From the NCBI RefSeq assembly GCF_008365375.1, contig NZ_QOKW01000005.1, forward strand, positions 186,001-250,000: DNA of 64,000 bases, written 5' to 3'. Made by a program: the position numbers and the translations under genes. Numbering within the stretch: position 1 is the first letter of the stretch; every line of letters begins with the position of its first letter. Below the pieces are notes generated by a model. The model was not told where the DNA came from. It made no database searches and saw only the letters and a list, made by a program, of their open reading frames with translations. Shown piece by piece: positions 42,774-55,646 of this stretch. The DNA is from Roseomonas genomospecies 6 (GTDB lineage Bacteria > Pseudomonadota > Alphaproteobacteria > Azospirillales > Azospirillaceae).

Positions 42774-44174
42774 ATGGCTGAAAGCACTTTCGACGTCGTC
42801 GTGGTTGGCGGCGGTCCCGGCGGGTATGTCTGCGCGATCCGTGCGGCGCAGCTCGGATTCAAGGTCGCCTGCGTCGAGAAGCGCAGCGCGCTGGGCGGCA
42901 CCTGCCTGAACGTCGGCTGCATCCCCTCCAAGGCGCTGCTCGCCGCGTCGGAGAAGTACGAGGAGGCCAAGCACGGCCTCGCCAAGTTCGGCATCAAGGT
43001 CGGCGGCGTGGAGCTGGACCTGCCGGGCATGCTGTCCCACAAGGACAAGGTCGTCAAAGAGAACACCGGCGGCATCGAATTCCTGTTCAAGAAGAACAAG
43101 ATCGCCTGGCTGAAGGGTGCGGGCCGCATCACCGCCCCGAACACGGTCGAGGTCGAGGGTGTGGGCACCGTCACCGCGTCCAAGGCCATCGTCATCGCCA
43201 CCGGCTCCGAGGTCACCCCGCTGCCGGGCATCGAGATCGACGAGCAGAAGATCGTCTCCTCCACCGGCGCCCTGGAGCTGCCGGAGGTGCCGAAGCGCCT
43301 CGTCGTCATCGGCGGCGGCGTGATCGGCCTGGAGCTGGGGTCCGTGTGGGGCCGTCTCGGCGCCGAGGTCACGGTCGTGGAGTTCCTGGACCGCATCCTG
43401 CCGACCATGGACGGTGAGGTGTCCAAGCAGATGCAGCGCATCCTGGGCAAGCAGGGCATGACCTTCAAGCTCGGCTCCAAGGTCACCGGCGCCAAGGTCA
43501 CCAACACCGGTGTCACCCTGTCGGTCGAGCCCGCCGCCGGCGGCACCGCCGAGGAGATCGAGGCCGACGTCGTGCTGGTCGCCATCGGCCGCCGCGCCTT
43601 CACCAACGGCCTGGGCCTCGACGCCGTGGGCGTCGAGATGGACAACCGCGGCCGCGTGAAGATCGGCAAGCATTTCGAGACCAACGTGCCGGGCATCTAC
43701 GCCATCGGCGACGTGGTCGAAGGCCCGATGCTGGCCCACAAGGCCGAGGAGGAGGGCGTCGCGCTGGCCGAGCTGCTGGCCGGTCAGGCGGGCCACGTCA
43801 ACCACGACCTCGTCCCCGGAGTCGTCTACACTTGGCCGGAAGTGGCCGCGGTCGGCAAGACCGAGGAGGAGTTGAAGGCCGCCGGCATCGCCTACAAGGC
43901 GGGCAAGTTCCCCTTCACCGCCAACGGCCGCGCCCGCGCCGGCGGCAACACCGACGGCTTCGTGAAGATCCTGGCCGACGCGCGCACCGACAAGGTGCTG
44001 GGCGTTCACATGGTCGGCCCGAACGTGTCGGAGATGGTGGCCGAGCTGGCCCTGGCGATGGAGTTCAGCGCCTCCGCCGAGGACATCGCCCGCACCTGCC
44101 ACGCCCACCCGACCCTGTCGGAAGTGACCAAGGAAGCCGCCCTCGCCGTGGACGGCCGCGCCCTGCACATCTAA
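42774..44174 (+). CDS. lpdA: Dihydrolipoyl dehydrogenase
   Basis: 466 aa flavoprotein. FAD-binding [19 protein letters not shown], the redox disulphide [13 protein letters not shown], the NAD site [19 protein letters not shown], and the C-terminal catalytic His-Glu HAHPTLSEV. It is the E3 component of 2-oxo acid dehydrogenases (and possibly the glycine cleavage system). E1/E2 genes are not adjacent in the window. Confidence 0.95.
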   Translation: MAESTFDVVVVGGGPGGYVCAIRAAQLGFKVACVEKRSALGGTCLNVGCIPSKALLAASEKYEEAKHGLAKFGIKVGGVELDLPGMLSHKDKVVKENTGGIEFLFKKNKIAWLKGAGRITAPNTVEVEGVGTVTASKAIVIATGSEVTPLPGIEIDEQKIVSSTGALELPEVPKRLVVIGGGVIGLELGSVWGRLGAEVTVVEFLDRILPTMDGEVSKQMQRILGKQGMTFKLGSKVTGAKVTNTGVTLSVEPAAGGTAEEIEADVVLVAIGRRAFTNGLGLDAVGVEMDNRGRVKIGKHFETNVPGIYAIGDVVEGPMLAHKAEEEGVALAELLAGQAGHVNHDLVPGVVYTWPEVAAVGKTEEELKAAGIAYKAGKFPFTANGRARAGGNTDGFVKILADARTDKVLGVHMVGPNVSEMVAELALAMEFSASAEDIARTCHAHPTLSEVTKEAALAVDGRALHI

Positions 44175-44185
44175 GGCGCGCCTCT

Positions 44186-44226
44186 TCCCCCTCCCCTGCG
44201 AAGCGGGGGAGGGCCGGGGAGGGGGC
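44186..44226. repeat. Short REP-like hairpin
   Basis: CCCTCCCC-tgcgaagc-GGGGGAGGG followed by a CCGGGGAGGGGG tail lies between convergent lpdA and xerC; it is the minimal form of the elements at 24,646 and 30,506. Confidence 0.7.
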
Positions 44227-44236
44227 AATACTGTGC

Positions 44237-45196
44237 CTACGGCGTCTTCTTCGCCCGCGGGTGCGCCGACCGGTAGACCTGCATCAACTGCTCGCTCTCC
44301 ACATCCGTATACCGCTGCGTCGTGGACAGCGAGGCGTGGCCCAGCAAATCCTGGATCGCCCGCAGATCGCCGCCGTCCGCCAGCAGATGCGTGGCGAAGC
44401 TGTGCCGCAGCGCGTGCGGCGTCGCGGTTTCCGGAAGCCCCATCATGCGGCGGAGGTCCCGCATCTGCCGCTGCGCGATGGCCGGGGCAAGCTGCCCGCC
44501 GCGCACCCCGACGAACAGCGGCGCGTCCGGCCCCTGGCGGTAGGGGCAGGCGTCCATATAGGCCCGCACCGCCTCCGTCACCGCCGGCAGCACCGGCACG
44601 ATGCGTTCCTTGTTGCCCTTGCCGGTGACCCGCAGCGTCTCGCCCAGCGGCGCGTCGCGGCGCGTCAGGTTCAGCGCCTCCGATATGCGCAGGCCGCAGC
44701 CGTAGAGCAGGGTGAACAGCGCCCGGTCGCGCTTGCCGATCCAGGGCTCGTCCGGCTCCTTCTCCGATTCCTCCAGCAGGCGGTCGGCGTCCAGGACGGT
44801 CAGCGGCTTCGGCGCCGGGCGTTTGATGCGCGGGCCGGAGAAGGTGTTGATGGCGGGGTTGTGCAGGCGCCCGTCGCGGTCCATCCAGCGAAAGAGGTTC
44901 CGCACCGACGACAGGGCGCGCGACCGGCTGTTGGAGCCGATCCCCTTCATGGCGAGATGGGACAGCCAGGAGCGGAAATCCGCGACCGTCAGCGCGGCGA
45001 GGTCGTTCATCGACGGCGGCTTCGCCTGATAGCCGGTGATGAATTCCAGAAAGGTCGCGACGTCGCCGATGTAAGCGGTCAGCGTGTGGGGCGAGACGTT
45101 GCGCTCGCTCTCCATCCAGCGGCGCCAGTGGGCCAGCGTGTCCTGCACGTCGGGCTGGGCGGCGAAACCGAGGACGGGGGTCTGTTTTCCGGTCAT
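44237..45196 (-). CDS. xerC: Chromosome-dimer recombinase XerC
   Basis: 319 aa. The N-terminal core-binding domain (WMESERNVSPHTLTAY) and catalytic residues are intact: Arg in GCGLRISEAL, Lys in VTGKGNKER, HALRHSFATHL, LGHASLSTTQRYTDV (Tyr nucleophile). With XerD it resolves chromosome dimers at dif. Unlike the island recombinases it has core-genome composition. The DUF484 gene precedes it by 13 bases, a conserved pairing. Confidence 0.93.
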   Translation of the reverse strand: MTGKQTPVLGFAAQPDVQDTLAHWRRWMESERNVSPHTLTAYIGDVATFLEFITGYQAKPPSMNDLAALTVADFRSWLSHLAMKGIGSNSRSRALSSVRNLFRWMDRDGRLHNPAINTFSGPRIKRPAPKPLTVLDADRLLEESEKEPDEPWIGKRDRALFTLLYGCGLRISEALNLTRRDAPLGETLRVTGKGNKERIVPVLPAVTEAVRAYMDACPYRQGPDAPLFVGVRGGQLAPAIAQRQMRDLRRMMGLPETATPHALRHSFATHLLADGGDLRAIQDLLGHASLSTTQRYTDVESEQLMQVYRSAHPRAKKTP

Positions 45197-45209
45197 GCGG
45201 GCCGTCGGT

Positions 45210-45923
45210 TCACGCGGGCAGTTCGAGCCAGCCGCGGATCACCCGCTCCACCACGCGGGCGAGGAAGCCGACCAGCTCCGTCCCCTGGCCGCTGTGGAAG
45301 GTGTTTGGTTCGCGGCTGCCGAAGGCCAGCATGCCGTCCGGCGTCTCGCTGGACACCTGCAGGCGGATCAGCACCTCCGACCGGACCAACCCGGCGCCGG
45401 GGCCGTAGATGTCCGGGTCGCCCTGGATGTCGGCGTTCAGCGCCACGTCGGCCGTGCCCAGCCAGCGGTCCACCGTTCCCGGCTCGACCACCCGCACGCC
45501 GGACGTCTGGACATGCGGGGTGTCGTGGCCGTTCGACTCGACGATCAGGCAGGCGACGTCCAGGTCGAGAAGCACCGCCAGATCGGTGGTGATGGTCTGG
45601 ATGAGCTGCTCGAAACTCTGCGCGTCCAGCAGGAACAGCACCGCGGCGTGGATGCGGTTCTGGCTGTTCATGTTGGCGCGCGTGGTGCCGATCAGCTCCC
45701 GCTGCTGGTCCTTCAGCAGCCGGACCTCGCCGCGCAGCCGCTCGACCATGTAGGCTTGCAGGTCCACCACCCCGCGCCCGCGGTCCTGCGACGGCGGGGT
45801 CAGGTGGTGGACCAGATCGGCGTGATGGACCAGGAAGTCGGGATGGTCCCGCAGATAGGCGTGCACCTCCTCGGCGGTCGGCGCGTCCTTCCGGCGGGGG
45901 GTGTGTCCCGTCTCCCGGCCCAT
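45210..45923 (-). CDS. DUF484 family protein (GAF-like)
   Basis: 237 aa. The N-terminal signature is TAEEVHAYLRDHPDFLVHHADLV, then a coiled segment and a GAF-like domain (~95-235). The exact function is unknown in the family. It is usually next to xerC, as here, which suggests an accessory role in recombination, cell division or signalling. Confidence 0.9.
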   Translation of the reverse strand: MGRETGHTPRRKDAPTAEEVHAYLRDHPDFLVHHADLVHHLTPPSQDRGRGVVDLQAYMVERLRGEVRLLKDQQRELIGTTRANMNSQNRIHAAVLFLLDAQSFEQLIQTITTDLAVLLDLDVACLIVESNGHDTPHVQTSGVRVVEPGTVDRWLGTADVALNADIQGDPDIYGPGAGLVRSEVLIRLQVSSETPDGMLAFGSREPNTFHSGQGTELVGFLARVVERVIRGWLELPA

Positions 45924-45933
45924 GCTGCTGTCC

Positions 45934-46590
45934 TCAGAGGATGGACTGGCCGGTCTTCTGCCAGTCGGTCACGAACTGGGCCAGCCCCTTGTCGGTCAGC
46001 GGGTGGTTGAAGAGCTGCTTCAGCACCGACGGCGGGGCGGTCACGACATGGGCGCCCAGGCGGGCGGAATCGACGATGTGGATCGGGTTGCGGATCGAGG
46101 CGACCAGCACCTCGGTCTTGAAGTAATCGTAATTGCTGTAGATCTCCACGATGTCGGCGATCAGGCCCATGCCGTCCTGCCCGATGTCGTCCAGGCGGCC
46201 GACGAAGGGCGACACGAAACTGGCGCCGGCCTTGGCGGCCAGGATCGCCTGGGCCGGGGAGAAGCACAGCGTGACGTTGACCATCGTCCCTTCGGAGGAC
46301 AGCGCCTTGCACGTCTTCAGGCCGGCCTGCGTCAGCGGAACCTTCACCGCGACGTTGTCGGCGATCTTGGCAAGCTTCTTTCCTTCCGCCAGCATGGTCT
46401 CGAAGTCGGTGGAGGCCACCTCGGCGCTGACCGGGCCGCTCACCACGTCACAAATTTCGGCCACGAGGTCGAGAAAGCTGCGACCGGTCTTGGCGACGAG
46501 GGAGGGGTTGGTGGTAACACCGTCCAGCAGGCCGGTGTCGGCCAGATCGCGGATCTCGGCGATGTCGGCGGTGTCAACGAAGAACTTCAT
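45934..46590 (-). CDS. fsa: Transaldolase-like / fructose-6-P aldolase
   Basis: 218 aa, the short transaldolase form. [14 protein letters not shown] at the start, [13 protein letters not shown], the Schiff-base lysine in VAVKVPLT, and SPFVGRLDD. The family contains both fructose-6-phosphate aldolases and true transaldolases; the two cannot be separated by eye. It lies 10 bases before the DUF484 gene, same strand, so the three genes likely form one operon. Confidence 0.88.
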   Translation of the reverse strand: MKFFVDTADIAEIRDLADTGLLDGVTTNPSLVAKTGRSFLDLVAEICDVVSGPVSAEVASTDFETMLAEGKKLAKIADNVAVKVPLTQAGLKTCKALSSEGTMVNVTLCFSPAQAILAAKAGASFVSPFVGRLDDIGQDGMGLIADIVEIYSNYDYFKTEVLVASIRNPIHIVDSARLGAHVVTAPPSVLKQLFNHPLTDKGLAQFVTDWQKTGQSIL

Positions 46591-46678
46591 GACCTGGAAT
46601 CCATACTTGCTGAGGAAGACCGTGCCCTGTCGCCCGGGATTCGGTGCCCGGCGTCGCGGCCAGGGGGCACTCTAGCCG

Positions 46679-48946
46679 ATGCGTGAAAATTCCGCCAGTT
46701 CCGGGGCCAGATCCGGGGCCGACTCCAGAGGGGGGCCGGCGCAGGCCCTTCTGCCGGGCACCGCGCCGGTGGACGTGGACCCGCGCGTCCGCGTGCTCCT
46801 GCCGCTGCCGCTCCGCGAGGCCTATGATTACCGCGTGCCCGCCGGGATGACCCTCAACCCGGGCGATTACGTGGAAGTTCCGCTGGGACCGCGCCGCGTG
46901 CTGGGGGTCGTGTGGGGCGACGGCGCCGGAGTCGTGGAGGCCGCCCGCCTGAAGCCAGTGGTCCGCCGTTTCGACGTGCCGCCGATGCCGGAGGTGGAGC
47001 GCAAGTTCGTGGAGTGGGTCGCCGCCTACACCATGACTCCGCCCGGCCATGTGCTGCGCATGGCGATCAGCGTGCCCTCGGCGCTGGAGCCGGCGAAGGC
47101 CATGCTCGCCTATCTGCGCAAGCCCGGCGCGGAGCCGCCCCCTGGCTTCAAGATGACCGACCCGCGGCGGCGCGTGCTGGCCCTGCTGGACGACGGTCCG
47201 CCGCGCACCCCGGCGGAGTTGGCGGAGGAGGCCGGCTGCGGGGTCACCGTGGTGCGCGGGCTGGCCGAGGCCGGGCTGCTGGAGCCAGTGCTGCTCCAGC
47301 CGACGACGCTCGGGCGGCCCGACTGCCACCGCCCCGGCCCCACCCTGTCCGCCGACCAGGAGGCCGCGGCGGCGGACCTGCGCGCCCGCGTGGAGTCCGG
47401 CGCCTATTCCACCGTGCTGCTCGACGGGGTGACCGGCTCGGGCAAGACGGAGGTCTATTACGAGGCGATCGCCGCCGCCCTGAAGGCGGGCAAGCAGGCG
47501 CTGGTGCTGCTTCCGGAAATCGCCCTGTCGGCGCAGTGGCTGGAGCGCTTCGCCCGCCGCTTCGGCGCGCCGCCGGCGGAATGGCATTCCGAGCTGACCG
47601 GGGCGCAGCGCCGCGACACCTGGAGGGCCGTGGCCAATGGCGAGGTGCCGGTGGTGGTCGGCGCCCGTTCCGCCCTGTTCCTGCCCTACAAGAACCTCGG
47701 CGTCATCATCATCGACGAGGAGCACGACTCCGCCTACAAGCAGGAGGAGGGGGCCATCTACCACGCCCGCGACATGGCCGTCGCGCGGGCGCATCTGGGC
47801 GGCATTCCCACCGTGCTGGTCTCCGCCACGCCGTCGCTGGAGACGAAGGTCAACGCCGACAGCAACCGCTACGCCCGCATCCATCTGCCGGGCCGTCACG
47901 GCGGCGCCGTGCTGCCCGACGTGGAGCTGGTGGACCTGCGCAAGGACCGGCCTCCGGCCCGCCATTGGCTGGCCCCGTCCCTGAAGAAGGCCATCGAGGA
48001 AACCCTGGCGGACGGGGAGCAGGTGATGCTGTTCCTCAACCGCCGCGGCTACGCCCCGCTGACGCTCTGCCGGGCCTGCGGGCACCGGCTGCAATGCCCC
48101 AACTGCACGGCGTGGCTGGTCGAGCACCGGCTGGCCCGCAAGCTCCAGTGCCACCATTGCGGCCTGTCGCAGCCGCTGTCCCCGACCTGCCCGGAATGCG
48201 GCGAGGAGGGGACCCTGGCGGCCTGCGGTCCGGGCGTGGAGCGCATCGCCGAGGAGGTGGCGGAGCTGTTCCCCGACGCCCGCGCCGCCATCATGGCGTC
48301 GGACACGCTGTTCGGCCCCCGCGCCATCCAGGAGATGGTCCGCCGGATCGCCGATCACGAGCTGGACATCCTGATCGGCACCCAGGTCATGGCGAAGGGC
48401 CACCATTTCCCCATGCTGACGCTGGTCGGGGTGGTGGACGCCGATCTGGGGCTGGCCGGCGGCGACCTGCGGGCGGGGGAGCGGACCTACCAGCTCCTCC
48501 ATCAGGTGGCCGGGCGGGCCGGGCGCGGCGAGCGGCCGGGGCGGGTGATGCTTCAGACCTACATGCCGGAGCATCCGGTGATGCAGGCGCTGGCCGCCGG
48601 GGACCGCGACGGCTTCTATCAGTTGGAGGCGGAGATGCGGCTGGAGGCCGGGATGCCGCCCTTCGGACGGCTGGCCGCGCTGATCGTGTCGGGGGAGGAC
48701 GCCGCGGCGGTGGAGAAGCTGTCCATCGCGTTGGGCCGGGCGGCGCCGCGCAGCGACACCGTCGCGGTGCTGGGGCCGGCCCCGGCGCCCCTGGCCCTGC
48801 TGCGCGGGCGGCATCGGCGCCGCCTGCTGCTGAAGGCGCCGCGCACGGTCCAGGTGCAGCCCCTGATCGCCCGCTGGCTGGAGCAGGTGGAGATTCCGCC
48901 CAACGTGCGCGTGCAGGTTGACGTGGACCCCTACAGCTTCCTGTAA
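46679..48946 (+). CDS. priA: Primosomal helicase PriA
   Basis: 755 aa. The N-terminal 3'-DNA-binding domain starts near residue 36 ([18 protein letters not shown]); helicase motifs [15 protein letters not shown] (I), [11 protein letters not shown] (II, DEEH), SATPSLE (III); a double zinc module [13 protein letters not shown] / CHHCG / CPECG; motif [13 protein letters not shown] and [13 protein letters not shown] (VI). It restarts stalled forks. A low-complexity leader of ~35 residues precedes the fold. Divergent from fsa. Confidence 0.96.
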   Translation: MRENSASSGARSGADSRGGPAQALLPGTAPVDVDPRVRVLLPLPLREAYDYRVPAGMTLNPGDYVEVPLGPRRVLGVVWGDGAGVVEAARLKPVVRRFDVPPMPEVERKFVEWVAAYTMTPPGHVLRMAISVPSALEPAKAMLAYLRKPGAEPPPGFKMTDPRRRVLALLDDGPPRTPAELAEEAGCGVTVVRGLAEAGLLEPVLLQPTTLGRPDCHRPGPTLSADQEAAAADLRARVESGAYSTVLLDGVTGSGKTEVYYEAIAAALKAGKQALVLLPEIALSAQWLERFARRFGAPPAEWHSELTGAQRRDTWRAVANGEVPVVVGARSALFLPYKNLGVIIIDEEHDSAYKQEEGAIYHARDMAVARAHLGGIPTVLVSATPSLETKVNADSNRYARIHLPGRHGGAVLPDVELVDLRKDRPPARHWLAPSLKKAIEETLADGEQVMLFLNRRGYAPLTLCRACGHRLQCPNCTAWLVEHRLARKLQCHHCGLSQPLSPTCPECGEEGTLAACGPGVERIAEEVAELFPDARAAIMASDTLFGPRAIQEMVRRIADHELDILIGTQVMAKGHHFPMLTLVGVVDADLGLAGGDLRAGERTYQLLHQVAGRAGRGERPGRVMLQTYMPEHPVMQALAAGDRDGFYQLEAEMRLEAGMPPFGRLAALIVSGEDAAAVEKLSIALGRAAPRSDTVAVLGPAPAPLALLRGRHRRRLLLKAPRTVQVQPLIARWLEQVEIPPNVRVQVDVDPYSFL

Positions 48947-49087
48947 GAAGGCTCGGCTTTCTGTGAAGGGGGGATGCGACCGATTGTCTCTGCGCGCTCC
49001 GCAGGGCACCTGTGACGTTTGGTCCGTTGCAGCCGGCGGGTCATGGTATTACCAGAGTATGGAAGTCATCTTTCGCCGAGCGATTCC

Positions 49088-49591
49088 ATGCCAAGGTTGC
49101 ACGGTCGTTTCCACGCCCACACTCTGCTGACGGTTCTTCCGGTTCTGGCCCTGCTGGCGATCATCGCGCTGGCGGCGGGCGTGCCCGCGCAGACCCGCGG
49201 AACGGAGCCGGACGCCAAGGCCCTGCTCGACAAGACCAGCAGCTATCTGCTCCAGCATGGGGCGGAGGAGGCGCCGAACGCCTTCGCCCAGCGGGACGGC
49301 GCGCTGATCGACCGCGACCTGTATCCGATGCTGATCGACCGCGACGGGGTGATGGTGGCGCACGGCTGGACGCCGTCGCTGAACGGCGTGAACCTGAAGG
49401 ACCTGAAGGACGTGGACGGCAAGCCCTTCATCCAGGAAGCGCTGGACATCGTGGCCGAGCGGGATTCGGGCACCGTCAGCTACAAATGGGCGGACCCGCT
49501 GTCCGGGCAGATCGCGCCGAAGACGATGCATGTGCGCCGAATCGTGCTGGACGGCGCCCCCTACCTGTTGTCGGTCGGCGTGTATCGCTGA
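49088..49591 (+). CDS. Periplasmic single-Cache protein
   Basis: 167 aa. A signal/anchor helix (LLTVLPVLALLAIIALAAG) precedes a domain with LLDKTSSYLLQHGAEEAPNAFAQ, YPMLIDRDGVMVAHGWTP and GKPFIQEALDIV, the pattern of sCache_2/ Cache_2-type small-molecule sensors, usually joined to chemoreceptors or kinases. Here the sensor stands alone, so it may act as a free periplasmic binding protein. ATG 49088 is chosen as the start just ahead of the hydrophobic segment. Confidence 0.75.
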   Translation: MPRLHGRFHAHTLLTVLPVLALLAIIALAAGVPAQTRGTEPDAKALLDKTSSYLLQHGAEEAPNAFAQRDGALIDRDLYPMLIDRDGVMVAHGWTPSLNGVNLKDLKDVDGKPFIQEALDIVAERDSGTVSYKWADPLSGQIAPKTMHVRRIVLDGAPYLLSVGVYR

Positions 49592-49652
49592 CGGGGGAGG
49601 GACACGGCGGCAGCCGGTCGACTCGGGCTTTTCCGAAGGGTGAAAAAGCTGC

Positions 49653-49976
49653 TCAGAGCACCGAGACGGAGCGGTCGGACCGTGGACGGGGGCGCCAGAT
49701 CGACAGGCATTCCCCGGCGGTGATTCCCGATCCGATGCCGTACCAGCCGGACCGGTCGTTGAAGGACAGGCTGTAGCGCCCGCGCCCATCGCGCTCGAAC
49801 CGGAAGACGGGGCGGTCGACCCCGGGCAGGAGAACCAGAAGCCGGTCGTGCTCCCGGCCCGTCTCGCGGATGACCCCGGCCCAATGGCCAAGGCGCAGTT
49901 TCGGTTCGGCCACCGCCTCGAACTCGTTGAGGTCGGCGGGCGTGAAACGGGCGCAGGAAAAGGCGACGACGGTCAT
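49653..49976 (-). CDS. Hypothetical protein (107 aa)
   Basis: Not recognised. The product has an N-terminal segment (TVVAFSCARFTPADLNEF) followed by a beta-rich core (HDRLLVLLPGVDRPVFRF, GRYSLSFNDRSGWYGIG). It has no signal peptide. It is convergent with the Cache gene and alone on its strand. Codon use is core-like, which supports it being real. Confidence 0.55.
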   Translation of the reverse strand: MTVVAFSCARFTPADLNEFEAVAEPKLRLGHWAGVIRETGREHDRLLVLLPGVDRPVFRFERDGRGRYSLSFNDRSGWYGIGSGITAGECLSIWRPRPRSDRSVSVL

Positions 49977-50401
49977 GATTGGCCTAGGGTTGGTCCTGTC
50001 AGGCGGGTTACGGGGCGACCGTGCGCGTGAATGGTTAAACGGATGTTAAGCGGGGTGACAGGTCACAGTCTCGTCCCTGGCTCGTCCCTGGCTCGCCTCT
50101 GGACGGCGGCCCGGAAAAGGGACCGCGACCGGGCGGGACCTTCGGACGGCAAGGTGATCCATTGCGGTTGTGAAGTGGTATGCCCATTTCCAACCCTCGC
50201 GGCGAAGAACGGACCGCACCCCGCAGGGGCGCAAAACGCCGCACGCACCCCGCTCGCAAATTGTCCAGACCCCGTTGCGCAGGGGCTAATCCTGTGATAT
50301 TGGACCGCTCGCTTTCGCGGGCTGGGCCGCCGCGATGTGGGTTCTGCCCCATTTAAGGTCCTGAAAATTCACCGTCTACCGAACTCAATTCGAGGGATCA
50401 G
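49977..50401. other. 425-base intergenic region before the atp operon
   Basis: No gene is supported here. It holds an inverted repeat GTGAC-ag-GTCAC (50055-50066), an 11-base direct repeat CTCGTCCCTGG at 50070 and 50081, and a weak promoter-like pair TTGCGC (50275) / GATATT (50296) with only 15 bases between. A long leader for the ATP synthase operon is likely. Confidence 0.5.
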
Positions 50402-50971
50402 GTGGCAATCGAAGGTACAGGCGTTTCCGAACTCGCTACGCGCTACTCCATCGCGCTGTTCGAGCTTGCGGACGAGAACAAAGCGTTGGATCAGGTCGCA
50501 GGCGATCTGGTCGCGCTGAAGCAAATCCTGGCTGAGAGCGCCGACCTTCGCCGCCTCGTCCGCAGTCCCGTGATCAGCCGCGCCGACCAAGGCCGGGCGA
50601 TGGCCGCGGTTCTGGACCGCGCCGAAGTGTCCGATCTGACCAAGCGCTTCATCGGGCTGGTGGCCAAGAACCGCCGCCTGTTCGCGCTGGAAGGGATGAT
50701 CGAAGGCTATCTCGCCGAGCTGGCCCGACGCCGCGGCGAAGTGACCGCGCAGGTCACCTCCGCCCAGCCGCTGAGCGATGCTCAGTTGGCCGCGGTCATC
50801 GATACGCTGAAGGCGTCGATCGGCTCCAAGGTGTTGGTGAACACCGCGGTCGACCCCGCGCTGATCGGGGGCATGATCGTTAAGTTCGGCTCGCGCATGG
50901 TCGACACCTCGGTGCGCACGAAGCTGAACAAATTGCAACTCGCCATGAAGGCCTCAGGGGGATCAGTCTGA
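50402..50971 (+). CDS. atpH: F1 ATP synthase subunit delta
   Basis: 189 aa from GTG 50402 with GAGGG upstream. Helical N-terminal domain ([14 protein letters not shown]) and the C-terminal signature [25 protein letters not shown]. It links F1 to the b subunits of F0. The stop overlaps the atpA start by one base. The order atpHAGDC without F0 genes is typical of alphaproteobacteria. Confidence 0.96.
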   Translation: MAIEGTGVSELATRYSIALFELADENKALDQVAGDLVALKQILAESADLRRLVRSPVISRADQGRAMAAVLDRAEVSDLTKRFIGLVAKNRRLFALEGMIEGYLAELARRRGEVTAQVTSAQPLSDAQLAAVIDTLKASIGSKVLVNTAVDPALIGGMIVKFGSRMVDTSVRTKLNKLQLAMKASGGSV

Positions 50972-52500
50972 TGGATATCCGCGCCGCAGAAATCTCTGCG
51001 ATCCTCAAGCAGCAGATCGCGAATTTCGGGACCGAGGCGGACGTCGCCGAGGTCGGCCAGGTCCTCTCGGTGGGTGACGGCGTCGCCCGCGTGCACGGTC
51101 TGGACAATGTGCGCGCCGGCGAGATGGTCGAGTTCCCCGGTGGCATCAAGGGCATGGCGCTGAACCTCGAGACCGACAACGTCGGCGTCGTGATCTTCGG
51201 CACCGACAGCGAGATCAAGGAAGGCGACACCGTCAAGCGCACGGGCACCATCGTGGACGTGCCGGTCGGCAAGGGTCTGCTGGGCCGTGTCGTGGACGGC
51301 CTGGGCAACCCGATCGACGGCAAGGGCCCGCTGGTGGACGTCACCCGCACCCGCGTCGAGGTGAAGGCCCCCGGCATCATCCCGCGCAAGTCGGTGCACG
51401 AGCCGATGCAGACCGGCCTGAAGGCCGTCGACAGCCTGGTTCCGATCGGCCGCGGCCAGCGCGAACTGATCATCGGTGACCGTCAGACCGGCAAGACCGC
51501 CGTCGTGATCGACACCTTCCTGAACCAGAAGCCGATCAACCAGGGCGACGACGAGAGCAAGAAGCTCTACTGCATCTACGTCGCCGTGGGTCAGAAGCGC
51601 TCCACCGTCGCCCAGATCGTCAAGACCCTGGAAGACGCCGGCGCCCTGGAATACTCCATCGTCGTCGCGGCCACCGCGTCGGAGCCGGCCCCGCTGCAGT
51701 TCCTGGCGCCCTACACCGGCTGCACGATGGGCGAGTACTTCCGCGACAACGGCATGCACGCCCTGATCGTGTACGATGACCTGTCCAAGCAGGCCGTCGC
51801 CTACCGTCAGATGTCGCTGCTGCTCCGCCGTCCGCCGGGCCGCGAAGCCTACCCGGGCGACGTGTTCTACCTCCACAGCCGCCTGCTGGAGCGCGCCGCC
51901 AAGATGGGCGACGCCCATGGCAACGGTTCGCTGACCGCCCTGCCGGTCATCGAGACGCAGGCCGGCGACGTGTCGGCCTACATCCCGACGAACGTGATCT
52001 CGATCACCGACGGCCAGATCTTCCTGGAGACGGGCCTGTTCTACAAGGGCATCCGTCCGGCCATCAACGTCGGCCTGTCGGTGTCGCGCGTCGGCTCCGC
52101 CGCCCAGATCAAGGCGATGAAGCAGGTCGCGGGCACCATCAAGATGGAGCTGGCCCAGTACCGCGAGATGGCCGCCTTCGCGCAGTTCGCCTCGGACCTC
52201 GACGCCGCCACCCAGCGCCTGCTGGCCCGCGGCGCCCGTCTGACCGAGCTGCTGAAGCAGCCGCAGTTCCAGCCGCTGCCGGTCGAAGAGCAGGTCGTGT
52301 CGATCTTCTCGGGCGTGAAGGGCTACCTCGACAAGATCAAGGTCGAGGACGTCAACCGCTTCGAGCAGAAGTTCCTCGCCGAGATCCGGTCCAAGGGTGC
52401 CGACATCCTGGCGACGATCCGCAACGAGAAGCAGATCACCTCTGCGACCGAGGAGCGCCTGAAGGCTTTCCTCGACAACTTCTCCAAGGTGTTCGTCTGA
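50971..52500 (+). CDS. atpA: F1 ATP synthase subunit alpha
   Basis: 509 aa. Non-catalytic nucleotide site with P-loop [13 protein letters not shown] near residue 170, the alpha/beta signature and the catalytic-interface Arg region ([15 protein letters not shown]). Standard family length. Second gene of the operon. Confidence 0.98.
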   Translation: MDIRAAEISAILKQQIANFGTEADVAEVGQVLSVGDGVARVHGLDNVRAGEMVEFPGGIKGMALNLETDNVGVVIFGTDSEIKEGDTVKRTGTIVDVPVGKGLLGRVVDGLGNPIDGKGPLVDVTRTRVEVKAPGIIPRKSVHEPMQTGLKAVDSLVPIGRGQRELIIGDRQTGKTAVVIDTFLNQKPINQGDDESKKLYCIYVAVGQKRSTVAQIVKTLEDAGALEYSIVVAATASEPAPLQFLAPYTGCTMGEYFRDNGMHALIVYDDLSKQAVAYRQMSLLLRRPPGREAYPGDVFYLHSRLLERAAKMGDAHGNGSLTALPVIETQAGDVSAYIPTNVISITDGQIFLETGLFYKGIRPAINVGLSVSRVGSAAQIKAMKQVAGTIKMELAQYREMAAFAQFASDLDAATQRLLARGARLTELLKQPQFQPLPVEEQVVSIFSGVKGYLDKIKVEDVNRFEQKFLAEIRSKGADILATIRNEKQITSATEERLKAFLDNFSKVFV

Positions 52501-52570
52501 TCGACGGCGGGGGCGGTTCCACCGCCCCCGCTTTCCTACCGATCGACCCCGAGCGGAATGAAGGGCCGGC

Positions 52571-54971
<2,401 letters not shown>

Positions 54972-55003
54972 TAAGGGCTGGCTGAGGTTCGGTAACGAGG
55001 CTA

Positions 55004-55036
55004 ACCCTCTCCTTCGCCCGCGCGGGGGAGGGGGTT
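55004..55036. repeat. REP-like hairpin inside the atp operon
   Basis: AACCCTCTCC and GGGGGAGGGGGTT pair around a short GC loop, between atpD and atpC. It could protect the upstream mRNA from 3' decay or lower atpC expression relative to atpD. Confidence 0.6.
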
Positions 55037-55061
55037 CTTATGAAGAGGCACCAGGAAACCC

Positions 55062-55475
55062 ATGGCCGATAAAGTCGAATTCGAGCTGGTCTCTCCGGAG
55101 AAGCTGCTGACCTCGCAGCCCGTCGACATGGTCGTGGTGCCGGGTTCGGAAGGTGACTTCGGCGTCCTCGCCGGCCACTCGCCGATGATTTCGACCGTCC
55201 GTCCGGGCGTGATCGACGTCTACGAGGCCGACCGCGTGGTCGACCGGGTGTTCGTCGCCGGCGGCTTCGCCGAGGTGACCGAGACCCGCTGCACCGTCCT
55301 GGCCGAGGAGGCCATCGCGGTCGCCGAGATCGACCGCGGCAAGGTCGAACAGCAGATCCGCGACCTGGGCGAGGATCTGGAAGACGCCAAGTCCGACGAC
55401 GAGAAGGCCCGCGTGGAGGCGAAGATCGCCGTCGCCCGCGCCAAGCTCGACGCGACCGGCGCGACCACGCACTGA
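55062..55475 (+). CDS. atpC: F1 ATP synthase subunit epsilon
   Basis: 137 aa. The beta-sandwich domain is clear (FELVSPEKLLTSQPVDMVVV, GSEGDFGVLAGHSPMISTVRPG) followed by the short C-terminal helices (EKARVEAKIAVARAKL). It regulates rotation and closes the operon, which ends in the terminator at 55570. Confidence 0.97.
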   Translation: MADKVEFELVSPEKLLTSQPVDMVVVPGSEGDFGVLAGHSPMISTVRPGVIDVYEADRVVDRVFVAGGFAEVTETRCTVLAEEAIAVAEIDRGKVEQQIRDLGEDLEDAKSDDEKARVEAKIAVARAKLDATGATTH

Positions 55476-55569
55476 CACCGGGACCGGCCCGGCGGCATCG
55501 AACGCCGGCTGGGCCGTTTCCGTTGCATTGCGCCATCGCAGCCATACATAGTGTCCCGCAAGGGATCGA

Positions 55570-55607
55570 ACGCCTCCCGGCCCGTCCGTCGAGGCGTTTT
55601 TGTTTTT
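55570..55607 (+). terminator. Rho-independent terminator of the atp operon
   Basis: ACGCCTC (55570-55576) pairs with GAGGCGT (55591-55597) followed by TTTTGTTTTT. Its position rules out the longer 55551 start for the next gene. Confidence 0.88.
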
Positions 55608-55646
55608 ATCGTCCTGGTCTCCATCAGCCAGCAGCGGGAGTGGAGT

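Noticed and set aside
50031..50297. Short open frames in the space before atpH
   Set aside because: No convincing ribosome site or protein-like composition in either strand.
55551..55646. Upstream start for the ferritin-like gene with a hydrophobic N-terminus
   Set aside because: The hydrophobic codons come from the T-run of the atp terminator; GTG 55647 with GGGAG is better.
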